Shown here piece after piece: positions 37,532 through 45,987 of a DNA stretch of 64,000 nucleotides (the stretch's first letter is position 1; every line of letters starts with the position of its first letter). Below the pieces are notes generated by a model. The model had not been told where the DNA came from. It searched no databases and was given only the letters and a program-made list of their open reading frames with translations. The translations under genes were made by a program, and so were the position numbers. The stretch spans positions 558,001 to 622,000 of the forward strand of contig NZ_JAOWKZ010000003.1 in assembly GCF_025751495.1 (NCBI RefSeq), written 5' to 3'. This stretch comes from Albidovulum litorale (lineage in GTDB: Bacteria > Pseudomonadota > Alphaproteobacteria > Rhodobacterales > Rhodobacteraceae).

Positions 37532-38026
37532 ATGCCCTATGAATGGATCAGACGCGAACCGACCGATATAAACCCGGCCGAGCTGCATCTCTGGCCGTAC
37601 AGGTCGCTGCCGCGCAAGGGTTTTGTGGTCTTTATCGGGATAACGGCTGCATTGCTCGCACTGCCGCTCTTTGCCGCCCTCGGCACGCTGGTTTTCTGGG
37701 GGCTCCTGCCCTTCCTGATCGCAACTGTCTGGGGCATCTGGCATGCGCTCACGCGCAGCTACCGGCAGGGGGAAACGGCCGAGATCCTGCGGCTCTGGCC
37801 CGACCGGATCGAGATTGCCCGGCGCGCACCGGACGGGGCTGAAAAGCACTGGCAGGCCAATCCCTACTGGGTCACGGTCACGCTTTACCCGAGCGGCGGG
37901 CCAGTCCCGTTCTATCTCACGCTGAAGGGTGAGAACCGCGAGATCGAGCTTGGAGCTTTTCTCACCGAAGACGAACGCAAGGCACTTGAGGGCGAAGTGC
38001 GGGCGGCACTGGCCACCCTGCGCTGA
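37532..38026 (+). CDS. DUF2244 membrane protein
   Basis: This 164-residue protein of the DUF2244 family has two adjacent membrane segments (about residues 29-50 and 52-70: FVVFIGITAALLALPLF and LVFWGLLPFLIATVW) and a cytoplasmic C-terminal domain with RLWPDRIEIARR and a beta-rich PYWVTVTLYP stretch. Members occur widely in alphaproteobacteria, often near respiratory genes, and have no assigned function. Its stop lies 7 bases from the convergent methyltransferase stop. Confidence 0.85.
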   Translation: MPYEWIRREPTDINPAELHLWPYRSLPRKGFVVFIGITAALLALPLFAALGTLVFWGLLPFLIATVWGIWHALTRSYRQGETAEILRLWPDRIEIARRAPDGAEKHWQANPYWVTVTLYPSGGPVPFYLTLKGENREIELGAFLTEDERKALEGEVRAALATLR

Positions 38027-38032
38027 CAAGGG

Positions 38033-38842
38033 TCAGTCCTCTGGGCGGATGCCCGAAACGGCCCAGACCCGGTGCGGCACGTTCAGGGGCTCTTCTGGAA
38101 ATCGGGCAGCCAAGAGTTTGGCCATTTCCGCATCGAACCGCGCCACCTCTCCTTTTGTCAAAGAGGCCTTGACCCCGGCGCTCGCCCGGATCCGGCCGCG
38201 CCAGGCCTCATGGCTATAAGGCTGCTCATGATCGAAGGAGAAACTTTCGATCCCGCCGAACCCCGCCCCTGCGAGGTCGGCGAACCAGCCGGGATAAAGC
38301 CCGGTGCCGCCGCCCAAGGTCCAGGCGGGGTTGTGGCGCAGGATCAGATCCTCGGTCGCGGCCACAATATTGCCGGCCAAGGGCAGCCAGTCGAAATGCG
38401 CGATCACGATGCGCCCGCCGGGCCTGAGCAGCCGGAAGGCCTCCGCCGCTGCGCGCGACCGGTCAAACCAGTGCCAGCACTGGCCCGCCGTGATCAGGTC
38501 AAGGCTGCTGTCGTCCCCGCCCGGCGCCTCCGCTTTGCCCGTTCGGTATGTTACCGTGACTCCGGCTTCAGCATCCAGCACCCCGGCCTCCGCCATCAGC
38601 GCCTCGGACGGGTCGAGCCCCTCGACCGTCAGACCGAGCCGCGCAAGCCCCCGCGCCACCGTTCCCGTGCCAGTGCCAAGGTCAAGCGCCCGTGCGCCGG
38701 GGACCGCCCATTTCCGATGTGAAAGAACGCGAAAGAACCGGTCGGGAAACCCAGCCCGATGGGCACGGTACTCCCCTGCGGCCCGGCCGAAATCCACCGT
38801 CCCGCCAAACTTGCGCGTTGCATTGATATCCGGCCCCGCCAT
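38033..38842 (-). CDS. Class I SAM-dependent methyltransferase
   Basis: This 269-residue cytoplasmic methyltransferase has motif I ALDLGTGTGTVARGLARLG near residue 48, strand two ending GLDPSEALM, and the later SLDLITAGQCWHWFD region typical of the trans-aconitate/Methyltransf_11 group. The substrate is unknown. The ATG at 38842 begins MAGPDINATRKFGG; upstream of it lies a G-rich hairpin-containing stretch, not coding. Its gene is convergent with DUF2244 and follows yqeY on the same strand. Confidence 0.85.
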   Translation of the reverse strand: MAGPDINATRKFGGTVDFGRAAGEYRAHRAGFPDRFFRVLSHRKWAVPGARALDLGTGTGTVARGLARLGLTVEGLDPSEALMAEAGVLDAEAGVTVTYRTGKAEAPGGDDSSLDLITAGQCWHWFDRSRAAAEAFRLLRPGGRIVIAHFDWLPLAGNIVAATEDLILRHNPAWTLGGGTGLYPGWFADLAGAGFGGIESFSFDHEQPYSHEAWRGRIRASAGVKASLTKGEVARFDAEMAKLLAARFPEEPLNVPHRVWAVSGIRPED

Positions 38843-38880
38843 GCGCCCCCACTTTCTGTCCGAAAATACTCTCGGGGGGA

Positions 38881-38916
38881 ATTGCCCGCAGGGCAATGGG
38901 GGGCAGACTGCCCCCC
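38881..38916. repeat. Pair of hairpins between yqeY and the methyltransferase gene
   Basis: Two inverted repeats lie side by side: ATTGCCC-GCA-GGGCAAT (38881-38897) and GGGGGGCAG-A-CTGCCCCCC (38898-38916). Just left of them is the stretch CGAAAATACTCTCGGGGGG. The combination resembles intergenic palindromic units I associate with Rhodobacterales genomes. Read on the minus strand it may terminate yqeY, although no T tract follows. Confidence 0.6.
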
Positions 38917-38928
38917 CCCTTTGGCGTC

Positions 38929-39387
38929 TCAGCCGAGCTTGGCCTTGACCATGGGGCCGACAGCGCCGAAATCCATCCGGCCGGTGAATTTCGTCTTCAG
39001 CGCCGCCATCACCTTGCCCATGTCGCGGATTGACCCGGCACCGGTCTCGGCAATCGCCGCGTCGATGGCCGCCGCGACCTCTGCCTCGTCAAGCTGGCGG
39101 GGCAAGAAGTCCTCGATCACCCGAATCTCGTTCAGTTCCTTCTCGGCCAGTTCCAGACGCCCGCCTTCTTCATAGGCGCGCGCCGATTCCTGGCGTTGCT
39201 TGACCATTCGGCCCAAGATCGCCAGCACCTCGGCATCGCCAACGGCACCCTCGCCGCCCTCGCCACGCAAGGCGATGTCCTTGTCCTTGATTGCGGCATT
39301 GATCAGCCGCAGGGTCGACAATCTCTCAGCATCTTTAGACTTCATCGCGTCTTTCAACGCGGTGCCGATCCGTTCGCGCAGTTCCAT
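38929..39387 (-). CDS. yqeY: GatB/YqeY-domain protein
   Basis: This 152-residue protein is a full-length YqeY: MELRERIGTALKDAMKSKDA at the start, a helical core with KQRQESARAYEEGGR, and a C-terminal part containing RDMGKVMAALKTKFTGRMDF, which corresponds to the tRNA-binding tail of GatB. Its role is unsettled but it is thought to relate to tRNA-dependent amidation. The ATG at 39387 is chosen because the longer frame is antisense to carA. It is divergent from carA across 183 bases. Confidence 0.92.
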   Translation of the reverse strand: MELRERIGTALKDAMKSKDAERLSTLRLINAAIKDKDIALRGEGGEGAVGDAEVLAILGRMVKQRQESARAYEEGGRLELAEKELNEIRVIEDFLPRQLDEAEVAAAIDAAIAETGAGSIRDMGKVMAALKTKFTGRMDFGAVGPMVKAKLG

Positions 39388-39510
39388 CGGGTCTCCATCC
39401 CCTGAGCTTCCGAAGACCCCCACCATATCTGCAACGCAACGCCGACACAACCGGCAGATTTTTCCATAACTTATTGAAATCGTTACGTAAGCCATATCGC
39501 ACCTTCCCCC

Positions 39511-39539
39511 TTGACCCCGCCTCTCCCGCCCCTTAGGTT
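39511..39539 (+). promoter_or_regulatory. Candidate carA promoter
   Basis: TTGACC (39511-39516) and TAGGTT (39534-39539) are separated by exactly 17 bases and lie 31 bases before the carA ATG. The -35 matches five of six consensus positions. Confidence 0.5.
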
Positions 39540-39570
39540 CCGCGGGATTTGACCGCCGGGGAGTCGCGCC

Positions 39571-40725
39571 ATGCCCAACAGTGACAAGCCCACCGCCTGC
39601 CTCGCGCTGGCCGACGGCACACTCTTTTACGGCAAGGGTTTCGGCGCTTCGGGCGAGACTGTGGCAGAGCTCTGCTTCAACACCGCGATGACCGGCTATC
39701 AGGAGATCATGACCGATCCCTCCTATGCCGGTCAGGTCGTGACCTTCACCTTCCCCCATATCGGCAATGTCGGCGTGACGCCCGAGGATGACGAGGCGGC
39801 CGAGCCGGTCGCTGCCGGCATGGTCGTGAAATGGGACCCGACCGAGCCTTCGAACTGGCGCGCCGCCGGAGATCTGGTCCATTGGCTGGAAAAGAACGGC
39901 CGCATCGGTATCGGTGGCATCGACACCCGCCGCCTGACCCGCGCGATCCGACAGCAGGGCGCCCCCCACGTGGCGCTGGCGCATGACCCTGAAGGCAATT
40001 TCGACATCGCCGCTCTGGTCGCGAAGGCGCGGGCATGGTCAGGTCTTGTCGGGCTCGATCTGGCCAAGGACGTAACCTGCGCGCAAAGCTACCGCTGGGA
40101 TGAAACCCGCTGGGCCTGGCCCGACGGCTATGGCAAGCGCGAGGGCGACGGTTTCCGCGTCGTGGCCATCGACTATGGCGCGAAACGCAACATCCTGCGC
40201 TGCCTTGCGAGTGCCGGCTGCGACGTCACCGTTCTGCCCGCCACCGCGACCGCCGAAGAGGTTCTGGCCCACAATCCCGAAGGCGTGTTTCTGTCGAACG
40301 GCCCCGGCGATCCGGCGGCGACCGGGGAATACGCCGTGCCGATGATCAAGGACGTGCTGTCCCGTGACCTGCCGGTCTTTGGCATCTGCCTTGGCCACCA
40401 GATGCTGGCGCTCGCTGTCGGCGCCAGGACGATCAAGATGAACCACGGCCATCACGGCGCCAACCACCCGGTCAAGGATGTGGAAACCGGCAAGGTGGAG
40501 ATCACCTCGATGAACCACGGTTTCGCGGTCGATGCCCAGACCCTGCCCAAGGGGGTCAAGGAAACCCATGTGTCGCTCTTCGACGGATCAAACTGCGGTA
40601 TCCGGCTGGAAGGCCGCCCGGTCTTTTCCGTGCAGCACCACCCCGAGGCGAGCCCCGGCCCACAGGACAGCTTCTACCTTTTCGAGCGCTTCGCACAGGC
40701 GATGCGCGACCGGCGCGCCGCCTGA
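39571..40725 (+). CDS. carA: Carbamoyl-phosphate synthase small subunit
   Basis: This 384-residue subunit hydrolyses glutamine and passes ammonia to CarB for carbamoyl phosphate synthesis, feeding pyrimidines and arginine. The glutamine amidotransferase triad is visible: the nucleophile in FGICLGHQMLALA, and the histidine and glutamate in SVQHHPEASPGPQD. The N-terminal half begins with ACLALADGTLFYGKGFGASG as in other CarA proteins. carB is not in the window, so the operon is split. Confidence 0.96.
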   Translation: MPNSDKPTACLALADGTLFYGKGFGASGETVAELCFNTAMTGYQEIMTDPSYAGQVVTFTFPHIGNVGVTPEDDEAAEPVAAGMVVKWDPTEPSNWRAAGDLVHWLEKNGRIGIGGIDTRRLTRAIRQQGAPHVALAHDPEGNFDIAALVAKARAWSGLVGLDLAKDVTCAQSYRWDETRWAWPDGYGKREGDGFRVVAIDYGAKRNILRCLASAGCDVTVLPATATAEEVLAHNPEGVFLSNGPGDPAATGEYAVPMIKDVLSRDLPVFGICLGHQMLALAVGARTIKMNHGHHGANHPVKDVETGKVEITSMNHGFAVDAQTLPKGVKETHVSLFDGSNCGIRLEGRPVFSVQHHPEASPGPQDSFYLFERFAQAMRDRRAA

Positions 40726-40782
40726 CGGCCGGGCGATCCCGTAGAAGAACCTGCAAATATTAACAAAATTTTCCGGGTTCCC

Positions 40783-40798
40783 TTAACCCGCCATTAAC
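40783..40798 (+). promoter_or_regulatory. CtrA-type binding box upstream of the glycosyltransferase gene
   Basis: TTAACCCGCCATTAAC matches the full CtrA consensus TTAA-N7-TTAAC. It lies 44 bases before the ATG of the MshEN-glycosyltransferase gene, a fitting place for activation or repression by the CtrA cell-cycle regulator, which in Rhodobacterales controls motility and surface functions. Confidence 0.65.
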
Positions 40799-40842
40799 CC
40801 TGTCGGCCTCAGGCTCAGCGAAAGCTCGGCACCGGAGGCCCC

Positions 40843-43086
40843 ATGGCACCCGTCGTTTCGCATCTTCATCTCGTCCCGGACCCGGCGGCAAAACCGCCCG
40901 TCGCAACCACCAAACTGCCCGCGGGCAAGCCGCGCCGCACGGGACGGCCCGACCGCAAGCCGCTTGGCCAGATCCTCATCGACATGAGGGCGGTAGAGCC
41001 GGGCGACATGCTCAAGGCGATCGCGCTCCGTGACCGGGAAGAGGCGCGGCTCGGCGATATCCTTCTGACCCATGGCTGGGTCAGCGAGGCCGACCTCATG
41101 GCGGCGCTGTCGCTGCAATGGGGGGCGCGGGCGCTCGATCTCGTCGCGCATCCGCCCGATGCGCGTTTGCTGGACGGGCTTGGCGCTGCGTTTTGCCTGA
41201 AACACGGTGCCTTGCCCTGGCGCCAGATCGGCGGCGCGACGGTCTTGGCGACCTCGCGGCCCGAGGAGTTCGCCCAGCTTCGCAACTCTCTGCCCGAGGA
41301 TTACGGCCCAGTTATCATGGCGCTGGCCCCCGAGCGCGACCTTCACACGGCCCTTGTTGCCGCACGTGAGACAACGCTAATCCGCAAAGCCGAAACACGC
41401 GTTCCCGAAGCTGAAAGCTGCCGCAGCCAGAACATAAACCGCGCGCACCGCATTGCCATCACTGCGCTTGCAATGCTGGTAGCGGGTGCGGTGATCGTGC
41501 CGTTGCAGACCTATCTTGCCCTCGCCTTATGGGCGGTCCTTTCTACCGTCGCGTTCACAGGACTGAAATTTGCCTGTTTCCTCGCCGAATCCCGCGCCCA
41601 ACGCCGCGCTCCGCCGCCGCTGCCACCAAGGCCCATGGCCCGATTGCCCATCGTGTCGGTCATGGTCCCGCTCTTTCGCGAGGACGACATCGCACCACGG
41701 CTGATCCGCCGGATCGGCCGGATCGACTATCCCAAGGAACTGCTCGATATCCTCATTGTCGTCGAGGAGGACGATCACCAGACCCGGACCGCGCTGGAAC
41801 GCCGTGGCCTGCCGCGCTGGATGCGGGTCGTTACCGTGCCAGACGGGCCCATCCGGACCAAACCCCGCGCGCTGAACTACGCGCTCGACTTTTGCCGCGG
41901 CTCCATTGTCGGCATATGGGACGCCGAGGACCGCCCGGAAGCGCAACAGATCCGCAAGGTCGTACGCGGCTTTTACGAGGCGGCACCGGATGTCGCCTGC
42001 CTTCAGGGCATTCTCGATTTCTACAATGCCCGGCACAACTGGCTGACGCGCTGTTTCACCGTCGAATACGCCTCGTGGTTCCGTGCTTTCCTGCCCGGGT
42101 TGGCACGGCTTGGCTTCGTCGTGCCGCTTGGCGGCACCACGCTCTTTTTCCGCCGCGAGGTTCTGGAGAAACTGGGCGGCTGGGACGCGCATAACGTGAC
42201 CGAGGATGCCGATCTCGGCGTCAGGCTGGCCCGTCATGGCTACCGGACGGACCTGATCGACACCGTGACCGAGGAAGAGCCAAACTCCCATGCCGTGACC
42301 TGGATCCGTCAGCGCTCGCGCTGGCAAAAGGGATTTGCCGTCACCTGGGCCAGCCATATGCGTGACCCCGCCCGGCTGTGGCGCGAGCTTGGGGCGAAGC
42401 GGTTCTGGGGCGTGCAGATCCTCTTTGTCGGCTCACTGTCTCAGGCCGTTCTGACACCGGTCCTGTGGTCGTTCTGGCTCATCACGCTTGGGCTGCCGAC
42501 GCCTTTAAACGATGTGCTGCCGCCGATGCTGCTGCTTTCCGTGGGCTTGTTGTTCGTCTCTGCCGAGGCGATCAATATCGCGGTTGGTATCTGGGCAACG
42601 CGCGGCCCCGCGCACCGGCACCTGCAAAAATGGGTGCCGACGCTGCATGTCTATTTCCCGCTAGCGGCGCTGTCGTCATACAAGGCGCTTTATGAATGGA
42701 TCACCCGTCCCTTCTACTGGGACAAGACCGCCCATGGCGTCGTCGCCGCACAGCAGGACATCGGGGCCATGCTTCCGGCCTATCTCCTGACCGATCCCGT
42801 GCATGTTCCGGCCGACCTGCCGCCTTCGGTCCAACTCCATTCCGACCGCAGCGCCGATTCCCGGCTGCATCTCTTCAGCATTGGCGATAACGGACATACG
42901 CAGCCATATTCCATAGTGGCCGAGCCGCGTGCAGATTTCGCATCGGCTTCGCCGCAACGCCCCGCCCTGGCGCTTTTACCCAGCGCGCCCGAGGCGACCT
43001 ATCTTCTGTTGTCGCCTCTACCCGGCACTGCGCACCGAACCGGCATCGAGCTTCAGCCGGGTCTCGAAGGCGCGGGAGATATGTGA
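40843..43086 (+). CDS. Membrane glycosyltransferase (GT2, cellulose-synthase-like) with N-terminal MshEN domain
   Basis: This 747-residue protein joins an N-terminal MshEN (GspE-N) domain at residues about 40-175 to a processive-type family 2 glycosyltransferase. Residues 69-92 carry the c-di-GMP-binding pattern RLGDILLTHGWVSEADL...Q, with a weaker copy at 41-64. Two membrane segments follow (about 204-248), then the catalytic domain with D360 and D363 (WDAED), TEDADLG near 453-459 and QRSRW at 490-494, and further membrane segments (about 518-620). The layout resembles XagB-type exopolysaccharide synthases. A CtrA box precedes it, and it overlaps a convergent GntR gene by 69 bases. Confidence 0.9.
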   Translation: MAPVVSHLHLVPDPAAKPPVATTKLPAGKPRRTGRPDRKPLGQILIDMRAVEPGDMLKAIALRDREEARLGDILLTHGWVSEADLMAALSLQWGARALDLVAHPPDARLLDGLGAAFCLKHGALPWRQIGGATVLATSRPEEFAQLRNSLPEDYGPVIMALAPERDLHTALVAARETTLIRKAETRVPEAESCRSQNINRAHRIAITALAMLVAGAVIVPLQTYLALALWAVLSTVAFTGLKFACFLAESRAQRRAPPPLPPRPMARLPIVSVMVPLFREDDIAPRLIRRIGRIDYPKELLDILIVVEEDDHQTRTALERRGLPRWMRVVTVPDGPIRTKPRALNYALDFCRGSIVGIWDAEDRPEAQQIRKVVRGFYEAAPDVACLQGILDFYNARHNWLTRCFTVEYASWFRAFLPGLARLGFVVPLGGTTLFFRREVLEKLGGWDAHNVTEDADLGVRLARHGYRTDLIDTVTEEEPNSHAVTWIRQRSRWQKGFAVTWASHMRDPARLWRELGAKRFWGVQILFVGSLSQAVLTPVLWSFWLITLGLPTPLNDVLPPMLLLSVGLLFVSAEAINIAVGIWATRGPAHRHLQKWVPTLHVYFPLAALSSYKALYEWITRPFYWDKTAHGVVAAQQDIGAMLPAYLLTDPVHVPADLPPSVQLHSDRSADSRLHLFSIGDNGHTQPYSIVAEPRADFASASPQRPALALLPSAPEATYLLLSPLPGTAHRTGIELQPGLEGAGDM

Positions 43087-43653
43087 CCTGAGCGCATCGG
43101 CGGCCGCATCACCATCGCCCGCCGCGATCGCCTTTACGATCGCCTCATGTTCGCCAAGCGCCGCCTCCCCCCGCCCCTCGGCCGCAAGCGAGGTTGTGGC
43201 CAGAAGCGCCATCGACCGATGCACTAGGTCAAGCTGCTGCACCAGATAGCGGTTGTGCGAGGCAAGGTGGATCTGCTTGTGAAACCGCCGGTTGGCCCGC
43301 GACAGGGCCGAGGGGTCGTTCAGGAACTCACGGTCCGCCTCGACCATATCGGCGAGGACCTTGACCTCTTCCGGGCTCGCATGTTTCGCCGCGAGCTTCG
43401 CGGCCAGCCCTTCCAGCTCGGCCCGCACGACGTAAAGTTCGGCAAGCTGGTTGTGATCGAGCGAGGCCACGATCAGCGACCGCCCGTCGCGCGCCAGCAT
43501 CGACTGGGTTTCCAGCCGCTGCAACGCCTCACGCACCGGCGTCCGCGACACGCCGAACCGCTCCGCCAGTTCCGCTTCGACCAGCCGGTCGCCGGGCCGG
43601 TAGACGCCGCCGTCGATCGCCTCCAGAATTAACGTATAGGCGTCCTTCTGCAT
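43018..43653 (-). CDS. GntR-family transcriptional regulator, FCD subfamily
   Basis: This 211-residue regulator has a GntR winged helix (LVEAELAERFGVSRTPVREALQRLETQ, residues about 24-50) and a C-terminal FCD domain (ANRRFHKQIHLASHNRYLVQQLD, with H-x3-H near 130) that usually binds a small carboxylate. Its 3' end overlaps the last 69 bases of the glycosyltransferase gene on the opposite strand. Target genes are not evident. Confidence 0.9.
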   Translation of the reverse strand: MQKDAYTLILEAIDGGVYRPGDRLVEAELAERFGVSRTPVREALQRLETQSMLARDGRSLIVASLDHNQLAELYVVRAELEGLAAKLAAKHASPEEVKVLADMVEADREFLNDPSALSRANRRFHKQIHLASHNRYLVQQLDLVHRSMALLATTSLAAEGRGEAALGEHEAIVKAIAAGDGDAAADALRSHISRAFETRLKLDAGSVRSAG

Positions 43654-43760
43654 CGTGGTCCCTTTTGCCCGTCCCCCGCGGCGCGGAGCCTAAGCGCCTG
43701 CGGTCACTCTTGGCAACCCATCCCATTGCGGCGCATGCGCGCAGCGCATAATGTCGCGCC

Positions 43761-44408
43761 ATGCCGCGCGAAGCCTTTTCCCATGTCGAGGCCTGGGTCT
43801 TCGACCTCGACAATACGCTCTATCCGCCATCGGTCCGGCTCTTCGATCAGATCGAAGTGCGGATGACAGCCTATGTGATGGACGCGCTCGGCGTGCCGCG
43901 CGAGGAAGCCGACCGGCTGCGCAGCCACTACTGGAAGCTTTACGGCACGACACTGGCAGGGTTGATGCATGAACATGGGCTCGACCCGGATCCCTATCTC
44001 ATTGATGTGCATGATATTTCCTTCGATGCGCTAACCCCGGACCCGAGCCTGCGCAACGCAATCTCCGCTCTGCCAGGTCGGCGGATCGTCTATACCAACG
44101 GATCGGCGCCCTATGCCGAACGGGTCCTCGCCGGGCGCGGGCTCAGCGGGCTATTCGACGCGGTCTACGGCGTGGAACATGCGGGCTACCGGCCGAAACC
44201 AGAACGGGTGGCCTTTGAGACGGTCTTTGCCCGCGATGGCGTCGCGCCCGAACGGGCCGCGATGTTCGAAGACGATGTGCGCAACCTCGCCGCCCCGCAT
44301 GAGATGGGGATGCGGACGGTGCATGTGGCACCCGCGCCCGAGCCCGCGCCCTTTATCCACCACCATACCGACGACTTGTCCGATTTCCTGAAAAGCCTCC
44401 TGAGCTGA
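43761..44408 (+). CDS. HAD-family pyrimidine 5'-nucleotidase-like hydrolase
   Basis: This 215-residue haloacid-dehalogenase-fold phosphatase has motif I VFDLDNTLYPP (nucleophile and acid aspartates), motif II IVYTNGSAPYAERVL, motif III lysine in YRPKPERVAFE and motif IV MFEDDVRNLAAPHEMG. The layout matches the SDT1/pyrimidine 5'-nucleotidase group, which dephosphorylates nucleoside monophosphates. It is followed by a small membrane protein gene on the same strand. Confidence 0.9.
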   Translation: MPREAFSHVEAWVFDLDNTLYPPSVRLFDQIEVRMTAYVMDALGVPREEADRLRSHYWKLYGTTLAGLMHEHGLDPDPYLIDVHDISFDALTPDPSLRNAISALPGRRIVYTNGSAPYAERVLAGRGLSGLFDAVYGVEHAGYRPKPERVAFETVFARDGVAPERAAMFEDDVRNLAAPHEMGMRTVHVAPAPEPAPFIHHHTDDLSDFLKSLLS

Positions 44409-44487
44409 TCCCGGACTGCGGCATTCAGACCCGTTGCCGCGCAGCCTGCGCGTTCATATCTGCCCTTCCGCGCAACAGGAGAACTTT

Positions 44488-44721
44488 ATGACCGTAACCA
44501 CTGCCCACAATCCCTGGTACTTCGCCATCCCCGTTTTCGGTTGGATCGCACGCGATCTCATCCATGGGACTCGCGACAATATCCTCTATTTCCTCGTCAT
44601 CCTGCTGACCCTTCTGGTGCTGGCGGTGAAGAACTGGGGGCTTGTGGCGCTGGCAATGACGGCGCTCGCCACCGTGCCGGTTATCTTCGCGACGCTGATC
44701 CTGATCACGCTGGGAAAGTAA
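44488..44721 (+). CDS. Small two-helix membrane protein of unknown function
   Basis: This 77-residue protein begins MTVTTAHNPWYFAIPVFGWIARDL and then has two membrane segments (about residues 30-48 and 53-74) and almost no soluble part. The ATG at 44488 has AGGAG seven bases upstream. It lies between the HAD gene and the flavin hydroxylase gene on the same strand. I do not recognise a family, but coding is supported by the ribosome site and composition. Confidence 0.65.
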   Translation: MTVTTAHNPWYFAIPVFGWIARDLIHGTRDNILYFLVILLTLLVLAVKNWGLVALAMTALATVPVIFATLILITLGK

Positions 44722-44793
44722 CACCGCGACGGTGTGCCCTCTGGCTGTCCGGTCCCGGCTCGCCTAGACTCCACCCAAGCGAAAGGCGGGGCC

Positions 44794-45987
44794 ATGGCAG
44801 TGACGACCGATATCCTGATTTCCGGTGGCGGTGTTGCCGGGCTGACCGCGGCAGCGGCCTTCGGCGCGGCGGGGTTTTCAGTAATCTGCACCGATCCCGC
44901 ACCCCCCGTCACCGATGATGGCGAGGGCGCCGACCTGCGCACCACCGCCTTTCTGCAGCCGGCCCGTTCCGTCCTGACCGAGGCCGGACTCTGGGACCGG
45001 CTTGCCCCCCACGCGGCGGAACTCAAAGTGATGCGCATCGTCGATGCGGGCGGTGAGATACCCGAGCCGCGGGTCGTGAAGGATTTCGACGCGGCCGAGA
45101 TCGGCGAAGAGCCCTTCGGCTGGAACTTCCCCAACTGGCTATTGCGCCGCGAACTGGTGGCCCGGATCGCCGAATTGCCGAATGTCGATTTCCGCCCCGG
45201 CATCGCGACACGCGGGGTTCTGACCCGCGAAACCGAAGCGCGGGTGACGCTGTCGGACGGGGCGCAGGTCTCGGCCCGGCTTCTGATCGCGGCCGACGGG
45301 CGGGGCAGCCCGGTGCGTGAGGCCCTCGGCATCGGCGTGAAGACCATGCGCTATGGTCAGAAGGCGCTCGCCTTCGCCGTCACGCACCCGATCCCGCATG
45401 AGAATGTCTCGACCGAGATTCACCGCACCGGAGGACCGTTCACCCTCGTTCCCCTGCCCGACCGCGATGGCAAACCCTGTTCCGCCATCGTCTGGATGGA
45501 GCGGGGGCCGGAAGCCGAACGCCTCGCCGCCCTGCCCGCCCCGGAATTCGAGTCGGCGATGTTCGAGCGCTCCACGGGCCTCTTCGGGCCGCTGACGCTG
45601 GTCACAAGACGGTCGATCTGGCCGATGATCGCCCAGATCGCCGACCGGTTCGAGGCCGAACGCACCGCGCTGATCGCCGAGGCCGCCCATGTCGTTCCAC
45701 CCATCGGCGCGCAGGGGCTGAACATGTCGCTCGCCGATCTGGCCTGCCTGTTGGATCTTGCGAAAGCCGCGCCGGAGCGGCTTGGCGACCGGACCATGCT
45801 GCAAAGCTATCACCGCCGCCGTTGGCCAGAGGTCAAGGCGCGGGTTCTGGGGATCGACCTTCTGAACCGTACCTCGATGCTCTCGCCCCGCCCGCTGCGC
45901 GACATGCGGGCCAGCGCCCTGAATGCGCTCTATTCGCTCGCGCCGGTCCGAAAAACGCTGATGAAGGCCGGGCTCGGGATGCGCTAG
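44794..45987 (+). CDS. FAD-dependent monooxygenase of the UbiH/UbiF/COQ6 family
   Basis: This 397-residue flavoprotein probably hydroxylates the aromatic ring of a ubiquinone precursor. The N-terminal Rossmann motif is ILISGGGVAGLTAAAAFGAAG, the middle has LLIAADGRGSPVRE, and the second FAD motif is VVPPIGAQGLNMSLADLACL near residue 300. Alphaproteobacteria use UbiL or UbiM variants of this family with overlapping positions of action, so I give no symbol. The start at 44794 is preceded by AAAGGCGGGG. It overlaps the convergent methyltransferase gene by four bases. Confidence 0.88.
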   Translation: MAVTTDILISGGGVAGLTAAAAFGAAGFSVICTDPAPPVTDDGEGADLRTTAFLQPARSVLTEAGLWDRLAPHAAELKVMRIVDAGGEIPEPRVVKDFDAAEIGEEPFGWNFPNWLLRRELVARIAELPNVDFRPGIATRGVLTRETEARVTLSDGAQVSARLLIAADGRGSPVREALGIGVKTMRYGQKALAFAVTHPIPHENVSTEIHRTGGPFTLVPLPDRDGKPCSAIVWMERGPEAERLAALPAPEFESAMFERSTGLFGPLTLVTRRSIWPMIAQIADRFEAERTALIAEAAHVVPPIGAQGLNMSLADLACLLDLAKAAPERLGDRTMLQSYHRRRWPEVKARVLGIDLLNRTSMLSPRPLRDMRASALNALYSLAPVRKTLMKAGLGMR

